In this document: positions 10,970-22,390 of the stretch, one piece after another | Layout of the letters: every line of letters starts with the position of its first letter | How positions within the stretch are numbered: the first letter of the stretch is position 1 | Assembly (NCBI GenBank): GCA_022828595.1 | Contig: JAKGHH010000007.1 | Location: forward strand, 61,802,727-61,866,726 | Length of the DNA stretch: 64,000 bases | Origin: Nelumbo lutea | Taxonomy: Eukaryota; Streptophyta; Magnoliopsida; Proteales; Nelumbonaceae | Reading direction: 5' to 3' | The notes under the pieces: model-generated | What the model was told of the DNA's origin: nothing | Databases searched by the model: none | What the model saw: only the letters and a program-made list of their open reading frames with translations | Translations under genes and position numbers: made by a program

Positions 10970-11740
10970 TCAAAGGTTAGCGCCACCCATACCTGTCCGC
11001 TTTACTAAGTCAACAATGTAAGGATGCTGACAAAGAAATAAACCAATAGAATCTCTATGAGTTACAACACCCAAGAAATAATGCAGAGAACCAAGTTCTT
11101 TGGCCGCAGTGGAAGAGGTCATAGAACCAATGAGTTCATGAATTACAGTAGAATACGTCAATGAAAATATACAGAGAGTCATGAGGGGAGCAAGACACAA
11201 ACAATGAAGAGTCAACAATAGAAGCAGTGAAGCCAGAGTGCAGGAAAAATGTGCTAAGCTCTTAATTAATACGTAGCCTGTCGTGCTTGTTTTAAGCCAT
11301 TTAGGGATTTCTTCAAGTGATGCCAAACATAATTAGAGAGCTGAAGGTGCACAAAAGCTGAGAATTGTTTCATGTAAACATCTTCTTCCAAGTCATCATG
11401 AAGAAAGGCATTTTGAACGTCAAACTGTTGGATTGGCAAAGTATTGGTCACAACAATGGTCAACACAACTCATATAGTTGTAGGCTTCACAACGAGACTA
11501 AACGCCTCAGCATAATATAGACCATAACTAGTCGCACTTTATAATCTGTTCACACTCCCATCTGGGTTACATTTGGTTCTAAAGACCCATTTACAACCAA
11601 TCAAATTCATGTTGGGCATGGGGGGAACAAATTCCCATGATTGCTTTGAGTGTAAAGAGAGGTGTGTTCTTGCTTCATGCTCCCACTCCATCAGCAGAAC
11701 TAGAGCAATTATTTGCTTCTAGGTCTTGACGAAGTTGAAA
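10970..11740 (-). pseudogene. Copia reverse-transcriptase fragment
   Basis: Read on the minus strand, successive frames give copia RT blocks in order: GCKWVFRTKCNPDGS (about 11570-11610), QQFDVQNAFLHDDLEEDVYM (about 11360-11430), KSLNGLKQARQA, then ELGSLHYFLGV near 11060-11100. Frame changes and stops separate them. No LTR, integrase or RNase H belongs to it, and its right limit is where similarity fades near 11740. It is an orphan relic of a Ty1/copia polyprotein, inactive. Confidence 0.8.
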
Positions 11741-12449
11741 TAAGGTCATGTAGCTTTACATTGAATTACAAAATATAATAAAAGATAGGTTGCCTACAGT
11801 TTACTGCTGCTACATCGCCTATGCAAATTATTTGTCGATGATATTTGTCATTATTGGGTCAGTCATTTAATACCATATATTGAGTGGCTATTAATTCTTA
11901 ATATATTAACATTATTAGACCCCATTCATGGTGCATTCACTGACATTGACTGCATGCTCTTAATTAAATTCAAATCTAAATCAATCTTTTGGGGTTAGTT
12001 TATCAAAAAAAACCTTTAGGCTTAAATGTGTCAATCCTTGATTTTATAAATAAGTGTGACAAAAAAATATTTTTTATAAAAATAGAAATATAAAAATTGT
12101 AGAAAATTTTGAAAACACATTATTTACTATCACCGCCATTAAAAATTATCATGTATAAAGCATGTCCATGCTTACTAGTTTAAGATAAGTAGATGAAAAA
12201 GAAACAAAACAAAGATTCCTTACACCCATGCATGCATGGTATCTTTGGATAATTAGGGTTATTTGGAGTTTGAGAGAGAGAAAGAGAGATAACAAGATTA
12301 TTTAACCGATAAATTTATCATTTATTATATTTAATTATCACATAGAGTGAAACCCCAACAAGAAAACATAATGTAAAACTTCATTGTTTTAGATAGTATT
12401 ACTATTCAGGGTTCATAGACATGTGGGAAAATCCATGAGAAAGACTTGA
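11741..12449. other. No recognisable feature
   Basis: AT-rich intergenic DNA directly downstream of the peptide gene. A short GA-rich run near 12270-12290 is the only simple repeat. No ORF, RNA gene or transposon end recognised. Confidence 0.6.
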
Positions 12450-12843
12450 TCATGGAAATGGCTGAGCCTGAGGTGGAGGTTCAGGGCAATTGTTAACACA
12501 ATCTTCTTCGGTGTAATAACATGGAGCTTTGCCGCTGGGATTTGTTAAGCAACACCAGCATTTACCAGTGTTACATTTGAACGGAGCACATGGCGGAACG
12601 TGTAGCTTTACACCTTTCATCTCATCCATAGGATCCAAGCTCGAAATTTGCTCCTTATTGCCATCGTTTCTACCTGTTTCCCCACAAAATAAAATCAACA
12701 AGAAGAACAATAATGTAGCAATGGGGTTGAAGGATAAGAACCCCATTAAGAAAAAAGAGATACAAATAAAGCGCAGAAAGACTTGGGAGAACAACAAACA
12801 AAATGAAGGCTAAGCCCACAGCATTGAACTTGGGAGTTGCCAT
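12450..12843 (-). CDS. Small secreted 8-Cys peptide, ESF1/MEG-like (two exons)
   Basis: Exon 1 starts with ATG at 12843 and encodes a typical signal peptide, MATPKFNAVGLAFILFVVLP, followed by SLSA. Exon 2 (from about 12669 or 12673 down to TGA at 12450) encodes an acidic linker and a Cys-rich domain with the spacing C-x4-C-x4-C-x-C-C-x9-C-x6-C-x3-C, including GKCWCC and EDCVNNCP. Eight cysteines with a central CxCC resemble the EMBRYO SURROUNDING FACTOR 1 / MEG families of secreted plant signalling peptides; that assignment is from pattern memory. The ~90-bp intron fits either GT at 12763 with AG at 12671-12670, or a donor at AA|GT with AG at 12675-12674. Both keep frame. The mature peptide would be about 70 residues. 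It is the only intact-looking host gene in the window. An ORF reading straight through the intron from 12797 is less likely. Confidence 0.75.
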
Positions 12844-12885
12844 GGATGAATATAATTTGTAGTGAAAAGAGTGATCTAGGATGGG

Positions 12886-12896
12886 CTTTTTATAGC
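12886..12896 (-). promoter_or_regulatory. TATA box of the Cys-rich peptide gene
   Basis: On the minus strand GCTATAAAAAG lies about 45 bp upstream of the ATG. That would leave a 5' leader of roughly 15-20 nt, short but acceptable for such genes. Confidence 0.6.
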
Positions 12897-12899
12897 ATT

Positions 12900-14140
12900 T
12901 GGACATTCTAAACATGATGAGGCAAGGCCAATTAATTTAGTTTTAATCCACCAAATATCTAAAGATTTAATATCTTGGTCCTGTGTAATTTTATAAACAA
13001 TGAATTGGATTCATTTCATGGTGAAAATACTGATATTTGTGAGGCTCGTGAGATTGTTTAATTGCATTGGTGTAAATGCATGAGAGTGAAGTGGGAAGCA
13101 AGATCTGATCCTCAATTTACATCAGTTTTTTGGATGTAAAATTTGCACTGTACCTGCCACAGACAAAATACAAATTTACATAAAATAGGAATACAAAACT
13201 GAACCAGGAGCCAAATTTGTATTTAGTTCAGGTTTGCATTTCAAACAAATAGACTAAGGAAAAACTTTCAACTCGCAAATACAAAGCTGATGGCATCCCC
13301 TTACTAATGCAAATAAAATATTCTGCACAGAGAATTAGTGTAGAATACATATGAAAGAGGGGGATATCATTAATATATTATTACAGATATTTGGAAAACT
13401 AAGGTTGTAAATATATTTTTGTAAGAGGCTGCAATTCCATTTACCTTTTTGCTTGGGCCAATCCTCTTTTTGTTTTTAACATGCAGAAGATGGACCAAGA
13501 CATTTATTTATTGAGATATCAAGTTTTGAAAGAAGAGGACAATTAGGGGTTTGTTCGAGAGGGCTGATACTATATATGATTGAGCTGCTTAATTTGGAGA
13601 AATTTTAAGCTTTGGTTAAGCTGCTTCAATTCAAACGAAGACCATATCTTTGGCTTTAAGACAATTTTTTTGGGCCTCATGAGCTTTCACCAAATATGAC
13701 TTATTGATAGGGCTCAAGGCTGAAGAGTAGCAGCTTCTAGAACTTTCTGAGGGTGACCAGACACCTTTTAAGTCAGTTATAGGGTTGTCCACTTCATGAG
13801 CCTCTTTAGCCCTCCTAAATGGGCTCCAAGTGGAAGGCCATATATAATTTTTGCTTAAAAGATAGCTGGTTGTGCGAGTGGGGCTCACTTCATAAAGCTA
13901 GGCCACTACATGTAATCCCTATGGGAGTGCTGAAGCGCAGCAGCTTGTGCTTGGCTGTGTGGGGGCTCACACTGACATCCTATAAAGCTATGCTCGGTGA
14001 AAAACTCAGAAGAACCAAATTGGCTGTTGACCAAATAGTTGAAGGGCAGGGCCGTCCACTTCAACTTCTTTGAATCGGTTTTCTAAAACACCTTATTAAT
14101 ATTATCATTCTTTGACCTTTTAGCTAGTTAAGTCATATAT
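12900..14140. other. No recognisable gene
   Basis: Upstream region of the peptide gene and flank of the next copia element. Frames of 84-85 codons near 13631-14073 have no recognisable motif and overlap on opposite strands. Nothing else supported. Confidence 0.55.
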
Positions 14141-15009
14141 TGTTGGAAAAATAGTAAAGAAGGTAGAATGGAAGTTATCGGTAATTGCTTTTCAAACAAA
14201 GAACTTGCAGGAGTGTAGTGTTGTAAAACTATGAAACTGAGAACTTGCAAAGAGGAGGTTTAAGTCGTGCCACTTGGTCACTCTCTTTAAAACCGCATTT
14301 CCCCTTATAGTACAGTTGGGTGATTGCAAATTGGTTGCTAAGATAAAACAACCCATAAGCCACTGATAGACGTATACTAGCTTACTAGACCTCCACAAAC
14401 CATAGAGAATGATCCTCAGATTGATAGAGAAGACAAATAAGAGAAGACTGTCAAATGTACTGGTGTGTGATTCTAGGTCGATCAACACTACTTTTTATAG
14501 AGAGTTCTCAGTCACTCGAATGGACACAGAAGTATCCTTTCAGACAGAGGCCTCTTCAGAACAATGCACCTGTTCAAAGAGACATAGAGAGGAAGAGACA
14601 CAAATGAACAAGAAAACATTTTTAAAAAATAAATTTGTTTTTTAAAAGTCAAATGTTTAATCGGGTCAACAAAATCATCCAGTGTACCATGCTTGTACAC
14701 ATTCACATACGCACCCACATCCACCCAACACCTCGACATGGCCTGGCTTGGCTCAAATTGACGCACACGTGTGAAAAGCACCCCCAACTCCTCCTCACAT
14801 GCATGATAACATCTATAATGCTTTCCTCCAATGGGTCTCTACCCATAGAGAGAGCAAAACTATAGATATACTCCATCTCTACTCCTTTCCCAAGCATTGT
14901 GGGACAAGGAATCTTGCCATGCATTCAAAAGAGGGAACAGAAAAAACAAAAACTCAAAAGTATAAGGGAGGGAGGAGAGATTCTTGAAATTTTGAATCTC
15001 CCTCCAACA
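14141..15009 (-). repeat. 3' LTR of C2 copy a
   Basis: 869 bp, TG...CA. It is longer than the 378-bp LTR at 34442-34819, with which it shares both ends; extra sequence lies in the middle (about 14250-14740). Open frames here are LTR sequence, not genes. Confidence 0.8.
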
Positions 15010-15079
15010 ATCCCCCATAAGATTCAAAATTACAAGAAGATCGAATAATTTGAGAATCGCGATAAAAAAAGTATTCATG

Positions 15080-17040
15080 ATAATGTCTTTTGGACTCCAA
15101 TCAAAACTTAGGTATGACAAACTATGTTACAAAGTATGAGTGGAGCTAGACTCGTTCAACCTTTCCTCTTTGTCGTAATTAGCTAACTTGCCAAACAACT
15201 CAGTTCACTTGTTCTTTAAGGGTTCTTTTCTTTTGGAATATTTCAGCCTTGTTCCCCTCTTGGAATCATGGTTGTTTTAGAGAGTCAGCCCTATATACCT
15301 CTTAGAAGTGGCCACGCTTTGCACTTACTTAGGTCAATTATTTAGCATGCACTGCACACACTATTCTTAACTGATTAAGGGCCTCACACTCAACCTCCTC
15401 AAATTATAGTGAGCACTATATTAACTCGGTATCTGAAATGGGACACAAAATGATAGTACTTTCTCAAGTCATCTAGCGATTTATTTTTATCCATTCAACC
15501 TAATTTTAGGGATTTCTTTTCACATAGGTTGGGTGTTTATCACTAATCACTTACGTAATGGGCTTCAACCCCATTCCTATTGATGCCTCATAAACCACCT
15601 TAAAAGTTTATGGTTTGGTTAACAAATATACAAGGTTCTTTTTAGATCTTACAACATCCAAAGCCATTGTACCTTCGTTGAGGTAGTCTTACCAGGTTAT
15701 GCCTTAAGTGGATATGCCTTCTTTTGCTGTTGTAAGTCTAGTTAATCTAACTATTTCTACTTGGTTATCATAATGGAGAGATATAGACGGAACCAACCAT
15801 GGCCAAAGTGGTATATCTGCCAATAAGTTCCTTAGCCACTCTACCTTGGACCCCACCAATTCTAATGCAATGAATTTTGCCTCCACTGTTGAGCTTGTAT
15901 TACATGACTGCTTTATCGATTATTATGATATTGCTCCTCCACCTAAGGTAAAAACATATCTACTATTGGAAATACTATCCTTTGAATTTAAAATCCAATT
16001 CGCATCAGTAAAGCCCTCTAAAATAGGAGAAAAACCTAAGTAATGTAAACTAAAATTTATAGTTCCTTTTAAATATTTTAACAATATTACTAAAGTTTTC
16101 CAATGTTCGTTTTTAGGATTATGAGTACGCTGACTTAATTTTCCTATAGCTATAGCTATATTTAGTCTTATGTAGTTCATTAAGTAAAACACAAATCTAA
16201 TTATACTTGCATACTCTATTTGTGAAATAGGTTCTCTTACATATTTTCGTAAGTGAATACTACAGTCAAGAGGTCTTTTAACAGGTTTACAGTCATAGTG
16301 CCCAAATTTTCTAAAAACGCTCTCTACATAGTGTGATTAGGAGAGAATAAAATTTTCCTTATTGTTTATGGATTTTAATCCCTAAATTACATCAGCCTCA
16401 CCTAAGTCCTTGGTATTAAATTTGGACACTAGAAATTATTTTCGTTCTTTTACTACCTCTAGACTTGTTCCCATTATTAGCATATCATCAACATATAAAT
16501 AGATCATGACTCCTTTATTATATACAAACTTACTGTGAATCTATCAAAATCATTTTTGATATATCCATTAGTTACTAACACACTATCAAATTTTTCATAC
16601 CATTGTTTGGGAGCTTACTTTATTTTCTTGTCTTAGCATTATAAAGCCTTCAGTTTGCTTGATATATATTTCATCCTCTAATTCCCCATTTAAGAAATTT
16701 GTTTTGACATCCATTTAATGAACAACTAGTTTGTAAATGGATTCTATAGAAAACAAGACTCTAATTATAGTTAACCTTGCAACCGGGGAGTAAGTGTCAA
16801 AGAAATCTATATCTTTCTTTTGTTTGAACCCTTTAGCAACTAATCTAGCTTAGAATTTATCTATTGTACCATCTAATTTTAATTTTTTTCTTAAAAATCC
16901 ATTTACTACTCAATGCCTTAGTTTCAGAAGGGAGATTGAAAAGTTCCCAAGTGTGATTAGTGACTAAAGAGTTTATTTTACTTTTTATGGCTTTTTTCCA
17001 AAATACTACATCATGTGAGGTTACATCCAAAATATGGTGC
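15080..17040 (-). pseudogene. C2 copy a pol remnant: RT and RNase H
   Basis: On the minus strand RT comes first: an N-terminal fragment near 16870-17000 with KWIFKKK, then the region around 16610-16720. Copia core blocks follow, with NYIRLNIAIAIGKLSQRTHN and LLKYLKGTINFSLHY at 15923-16192. RNase H is at 15704-15886 with EAKFIALELVGSKVEWLRNL. Frameshifts and stops interrupt every block. It parallels 35100-36860 in the other C2 copy closely enough to be the same family. Confidence 0.8.
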
Positions 17041-17599
17041 ATCCGAGTGATTGTAAATCGGTTGCCAAGATAAAACAACCCACAAAGAATGATGCTCAGA
17101 TTGATAGAGAAGATAGTGAAGAGAAGACTGTCGAATGTACTAGTGTGTGATTCTGGGTCAATCAACACTCCTTTTATAGAGTGTTCTTAGTCACCTGAAT
17201 GGACACAGAAGTGTCCTTTCAGACAAAGGCCTCTCAAGAACAGTGCACCTGTTTGAAGAGACACAGAGAGGAAGAGACAAACGGATAGGAAAACATTTTT
17301 AAAAAATAAATGTGAAATTTAAAAGTCAAACGTTTAATCTGGTGAAAAACAAAATCATCCGGTAAAAAGTACCCCAAACCCTTCCTCACATGCATGGGAA
17401 AATCTATAGTGTTTTTCTCCTATGGGTCCTTACCCATACAAAAAACAAAACTATAGATATACTCCACTCTACTCCTTTCCCAAGCAATGTGGAACAATGA
17501 GGTTTTCCATGCACTCAAGAGAGTAAAGAGGAAAAGATAAAACTCACAATTACAAGGGAGGAAGGAGAGATTCTTGAAATTTTGAATCTCCCTCTAACA
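17041..17599 (-). repeat. 5' LTR of C2 copy a, truncated
   Basis: Matches the right-hand ~690 bp of 14141-15009 (with deletions) from GTGATTGTAAATCGGTTGCC to CCTCTAACA. Its inner end is missing. Confidence 0.8.
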
Positions 17600-17729
17600 G
17601 ATGTCAACAAACATAGCTTATGTTATTTATGCAGTTGAATTGGCTTGGTTGAATCAAATCTTACCTTTAACTCAACCCTCCTAAACAAGCCATTAGTATC
17701 CACTAACATTGCAATTTTTTTTTTCTGAA

Positions 17730-18500
17730 TAAGCAATTGCCATTACAAGTTAAACCATTCACATGAAAGGATCTCATAATCTTGCTTTGTTCTCTTGAGA
17801 ATATTACTTGTATCAAGTCGAGATGAGCTGAACTTGATGGCTGGGATAAAAGCTGTGTAAACTGAACCACAAAGAATTAACTAAATGGGTTAATGATCAA
17901 ATAGATAAATGGGGGCAAGAGGATAAATAAATAGGAACGTACCTGAAGTTGAATCTCCTCGGTGAAGTGAGGAGAAAAAGAATTAGAGATGGAGAGGTGC
18001 AAGTGCAATTAGTCCTTTATGCATGGGTTCAAGCAACTTGGTACCTTAAATTACAAATTTCAAGTACTAAACAAATGGAGAATTGAAGCGTAAAGCATTT
18101 TGGAAGTGGTGGCGGTGGCATGAATGTGCACATCGATGGATAGAAAAGCTCATTTGTGGCGCAGTACTCCATGCCAGAAAAAGTGAGAGAGGGGGAAGCG
18201 GAAATACAAAAAGCTGAGAAAAGAGAAGACTGGGAGGGGGAAGCCTGTGTTTCGCAAGGTTTAATGTAGCGGTAGTCAATCTGGTCTTTAGTGGCAGTTT
18301 TAGTGGTAATTTTAGATGACTACCACCAAAGACTTGGAATTTCTAGCTGCAACTGCCCATATGCTAGCTAAAAAACTACCGCTAATGCCCATTTCTCCTT
18401 TAGTGTAATCTTGTTTTGTTCTCTTGAGAATGTATATAGTTGGGATGAGCTATGGCTGGAATGAAAGCTATGTAATCAATAATGATGATGCTTCATAGGA
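17730..18500. repeat. CACTA-like terminus between ~90-bp direct repeats
   Basis: The sequence at about 17775-17862 (AATCTTGCTTTGTTCTCTTGAGAAT ... AAAGCTGTGTAA) recurs at 18407-18472. Between them, 18260-18405 carries repeats of TAGTGGCAGTTTTAGTGGTAA type and ends ATTTCTCCTTTAGTG, whose reverse is CACTAAAGGAGAAAT, an En/Spm-like end. No matching left terminus was found, so only one end is supported. The 70-codon minus-strand frame at 18067-18279 has no recognisable domain. Confidence 0.45.
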
Positions 18501-18915
18501 GCTATAAAGTGTATATGACCCACAATACAACTTCTCACTTTGCATTCATGTAAAGGTATCATATGAGCAGTCTCGCTTTTTTGATCTGCCCACATTGCAG
18601 TGGAACGTGCCTACCTAGCATGAATTCCCCAAAAGAGGATCCCAACATGACCAATGGCATAGGCTTAGCGGATTATGGGTCATGTTGGATTGGGCTGTTG
18701 GGAGGGGTATTTTAGTCATTTGAAAAATTTATTTATTACTTTACTTAAAATGCCTCCTAAACTTAATGTTTATATCGGTTGAGGACATTTAAGTAATTTT
18801 GTATACTCCCCATTGGCACAATACACAAACACCCCACCAAAATAACTGTTTATAACTGTTGGGGGGTATTTTTGGCATTTAACCACCTAAAACAGCTATA
18901 TAACCATTGTAACAG
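18500..18915. other. No recognisable feature
   Basis: Non-coding DNA between the CACTA-like end and the dispersed repeat. Nothing supported. Confidence 0.5.
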
Positions 18916-19345
18916 TCATTCTACCAGGTTAGGCCATATCGACATGAGCCCTCATAGGCCACAAGCCAACACAGCCCCATGGTCCATAGACCCTTAGCCT
19001 ACCCCGACATGGGGTTTAGGCCGTGTTGTACACCTCTATGTACATGGCTAACATGGGTTCCAATGGGTTACACTAACATAGCTAAGCTATGGTTACACTT
19101 TTCATCCTCATTCTAACACATTGCTATTTTGGGGACATCGGCAAGAAATTACCTTTTGTTGTTTTCTTTTTGGTTTTTTCAAACAAAAAAAAGGTATCTT
19201 TAAATAAAAAACATAAAGGTTTTTATTGTTCAGTCCACCTCATAATTTTTTATGATTTTGTATAGTTGGGAACAATGACAAGTGGAGAAATCCATCACAA
19301 TTCAAGGGGAGGATGGTGTAGATTAGATAGGGGTTTGAGATAATA
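18916..19345. repeat. Dispersed repeat, copy B
   Basis: Same family and same orientation as 5264-5690, from ACCAGGTTAGGCCATATCGA to CCATCACAATTCAAGGGG. Family unidentified. Confidence 0.7.
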
Positions 19346-20854
19346 CCTTTAGAAAAACAATAAAAATTTGTGGGAATGTAGGGCACTCAGCCCTCTCTTT
19401 CTTGCATCACTTTGATCTAGCATTTCAGGTATCGAAGTCATCTACCCTGCATCTCATACATCCAATACTACAAACAATGATTGGTACCCTAACATGGGCA
19501 CAACTCATCATCTCACCTCCGAATCGGGAAATATCTCCATTCACAATTCTTGTCATGGCAATGAAAAAATAGCCATTGGAAATGGCACAGGTTTGGACAT
19601 TTATTATATTAGTGCTTCTGTTCTATGTACTCCCTTTTATTCTTTTCATTTAAAGAATATACTTCATGTCTCCAACATAATCAAAACTCTTCTATCTATT
19701 CACCAATTTTTCCTTGATGATGATTTTATGTTTGAATTTACTAATTCTGGGTTTATGGTGAAGGACAAACAACAGAGGACCCCACTCACTTCCAGGTAGC
19801 TTAAGCGTGGTTTATATCATCTTGGCGTATCTTCAGTTGCTGCTAATATGGCTTTTAATAATAGACAACTTGTGGCTATGATGGCACTTGGGTTTCTCTT
19901 CTTGACTAGGACTATAAGATTAGACATCCACATGAGGGTGTACTTCAACATTTGGCTTGTTACAAGCTTATCCTTATCTGTACAAAGAGCAGTTTACCTG
20001 TGTGTTCTTGCCTTTGTGGAAAGATCATAGTCTTCCCTACTAACTTTCCTCTATTATCATTATAGAGCCATAGCATTTAGTTTATTTTGACATATGGGGA
20101 GCAGCTGCATTAGTTTCTGATGATAGACATTGATATTATATTATTTTTGTTGAGGCCTTTAGTCAATTTACCTGGTTGTTTCCTATTACTGCTAAACTTG
20201 ATACATTGACAATTTTTATTTCCTTTTGTAATGTTATTGAGAAATTGTTAGGTTGCTTTACTAAAAATTTTCAATCTAATGAAGGTGATGGATTTAAGAA
20301 ATTCAAAACTTATCTTTCTAAAGTTGGCTTTATTCATTGCTTCAGTTTCCATGATCAAAATGAGGTTTTGAAGCATAAGCATCGCAACATTGTTGATACT
20401 GTGCTCACATTGCTTGACCATGCCAAATCGCAATGCACTCTGTAGTGTTAAGTCATTTCTACTGCTACATACTTAGTCAATTAATTGCCTTCACCTTCAC
20501 TTTTACACAAGTCTCCATTTGAGCTCTTATTCCCAGATTATGACTTTCTTAGGGTTTTGTATGTGATTACTATCCAAATTTACGATCATACAATAAAGCG
20601 AAATTTGATTTCCGTAATGACTCGTACACGGTTATTGGCTATAGCCCAGATAACAAAGGTTATCGCTGCCTTCATATTCCTACTGATTGTGTTTATGCAT
20701 CATGTGATGTGGTTTTTAATGAGTTGTCTCTCTCTTATATGGAGATGAAAGAGTCCTTCACCGTATCATTCTTAATGGACACCACTTCTATCTTAGGACC
20801 GCCCCCATGTGTGTTTCCCTTTTTGCCCACTACATAAGCTACTACATCTCTATT

Positions 20855-21315
20855 GCATCCACCATCCCCAACATGTGCCTCACATACCTCTTTGAATACC
20901 AACAATGATGATGCCACTATTCATCTTGTCATTTCCATTGCCCCCACTGCACCTACCACCATTTTTCCCTCAAATGAGTCTTCCACTACATCTGATGAGC
21001 CTCGTGACACCACTGCAATCGCATGCAAAACCGCTCTATATCTGGTGTATACAAGCCTAACCCCGTTATGCACTTAGTGTTACTTGCATCCACCATCCCC
21101 AACATGTGCCTCACATACCTCTTTCGATACCAACATTGATGATGCCACTACTCATCCTATCACTTCCACTGCCCCCACTGCACCTACCACCATTTTTCCC
21201 TCAAATGAGTCTTCCACTATTTCTGATGAGCCTCGTGACACCATTGCAATCGCATGGAAACCCGCTCTATATCTGGTGTATACAAGCCTAACCCCATTAT
21301 GCACTTAGTGTTACT
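20855..21315 (+). repeat. 231-bp tandem duplication in the C3 linker
   Basis: GCATCCACCATCCCCAACAT starts at 20855 and again at 21086. The copies differ at only a few positions. The period is 77 codons exactly, so the duplication preserves frame between integrase and RT. Confidence 0.95.
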
Positions 21316-22156
21316 TTTCTTCCTGAAGAGGAACCTCCATCTAACTTCATTGCCTTACGTGATAGCTAATGGCATGATGCAGTGAGTGATGAGTTTCATG
21401 TTCTCTTGCTAAATGGCACATGGTCTTTGGTCCCTCCTCCCCATGGTCACAATGTTATTCCTTGCAAATGAGTATTTAAAATTAAAAGAAAGGGTGATGG
21501 TATGGCCCATCTAGTGGTGGTTCAGTTGAGCTTTTTATGGCCCATCTAGTGGCCAAGGGTTTCCACCAGCAAAAAGGTATTGATTTTGAAGAAACATTTA
21601 GCCTGGTTTTTAAACCAACCACTATATGAGTGGTTCTTTCTCTTACTGTCTCACACTCTTGACCCATTCGACAACTAGATATCAGCAATGAATTTCTTCA
21701 TGGTAATCTCTTTGAAGAAGTTTACATGACCCAACCTCCAGGCTTTGTTGATCCCTCATGGCCCTTACATGTATGCAAGTTACACCGCTCCATTTATGGC
21801 CTCAAACAAGCTCCGAGTGCTTGGTTTCAGTGGCTACAAGATTATCTCATTCAATTTGGTTTCATGGAGTCCAAGGTGGATATGCTTCATTATTTATTTT
21901 ACACACTGATTCTGTAGTTTTATCTTGATGAAGATAAGTTCCCCATTATGGACCCTCATGCTTGACTTCCTTTTTTTAACTAAAATCTTGCTATATGAGA
22001 AAATATTTACTTGAAAATAAAAGAAAAAAATCATTACTCTAAATTGGTTTAGCATTTTGTTAACATCATGAATCACTAAAATATATATGCGGGGTTGGGG
22101 CTGAATGGGGATCTTGATATTCCAATTATTCCTAGTACCTGTCCATGATTTGATAT

Positions 22157-22390
22157 TCAAATTATTCCTAGCCCCTTGATCCCTTTTAGAGTAGTCACCA
22201 TCTCCAACTCTATCAGATGGGGGAGGTTGAATACCCAATGGGAACAAAGAAAATTGCCATTAATAATTTTACCATCACCTTGCATGATACAAGATGAAAG
22301 CTGAAAGTTGTTTGCAAAACACAAACCTTCAAAGAATGCTATAGCTTCAGCCATATCTGCCAAGCACAAAAGAATAGACATTTCATAGAA
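22157..22390 (-). pseudogene. RNase H-like (RVT_3 type) exon fragment
   Basis: After a good acceptor (TGTGCTTGGCAG) the minus strand reads MAEAIAFFEGLCFANNFQLS followed by CIMQGDGKII. The spacing AEA...EGL..A......EGD matches the RNase H-like domain of plant non-LTR-derived proteins. It lacks the downstream half, and the usual Asp-containing block has changed (GDGK). It lies inside the gap of the C3 element, so it probably came in with another insertion. The surrounding 21917-22680 holds nothing else I recognise. Confidence 0.45.

Larger units (their letters stand above)
14141..17599 (-). mobile_element. Deleted copia element, family C2 copy a
   Basis: The left repeat 14141-15009 and the right repeat 17041-17599 are LTRs of one family (TGTTGG...CCAACA left, ...CTAACA right), also found at 34442-34819 and 42050-42332. 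On the minus strand the left one is the 3' LTR, preceded by a CTTATGGGGGAT polypurine tract at 15010-15022. Between the LTRs only the RT and RNase H portions of pol remain. The 5' LTR breaks off at 17041 and joins RT sequence directly, so part of the 5' LTR, gag, protease and integrase have been lost. No target duplication is visible (TATAT left, GATGT right). Confidence 0.8.

Noticed and set aside
12450..12797. Single-exon 115-codon reading of the Cys-rich gene starting inside the intron
   Set aside because: It lacks the better ATG/signal peptide and TATA spacing; the stretch 12670-12763 has intron-like T-rich composition with splice sites.
14136..17604. Target duplication for C2 copy a
   Set aside because: TATAT on the left and GATGT on the right do not match, so the element's outer end may have been rearranged.
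5834..18405. A single large CACTA element from 5834 to the terminus at 18405
   Set aside because: Flanking triplets differ (ATT versus TAA) while 10887 matches ATT; subterminal motifs at 18260-18405 also differ.
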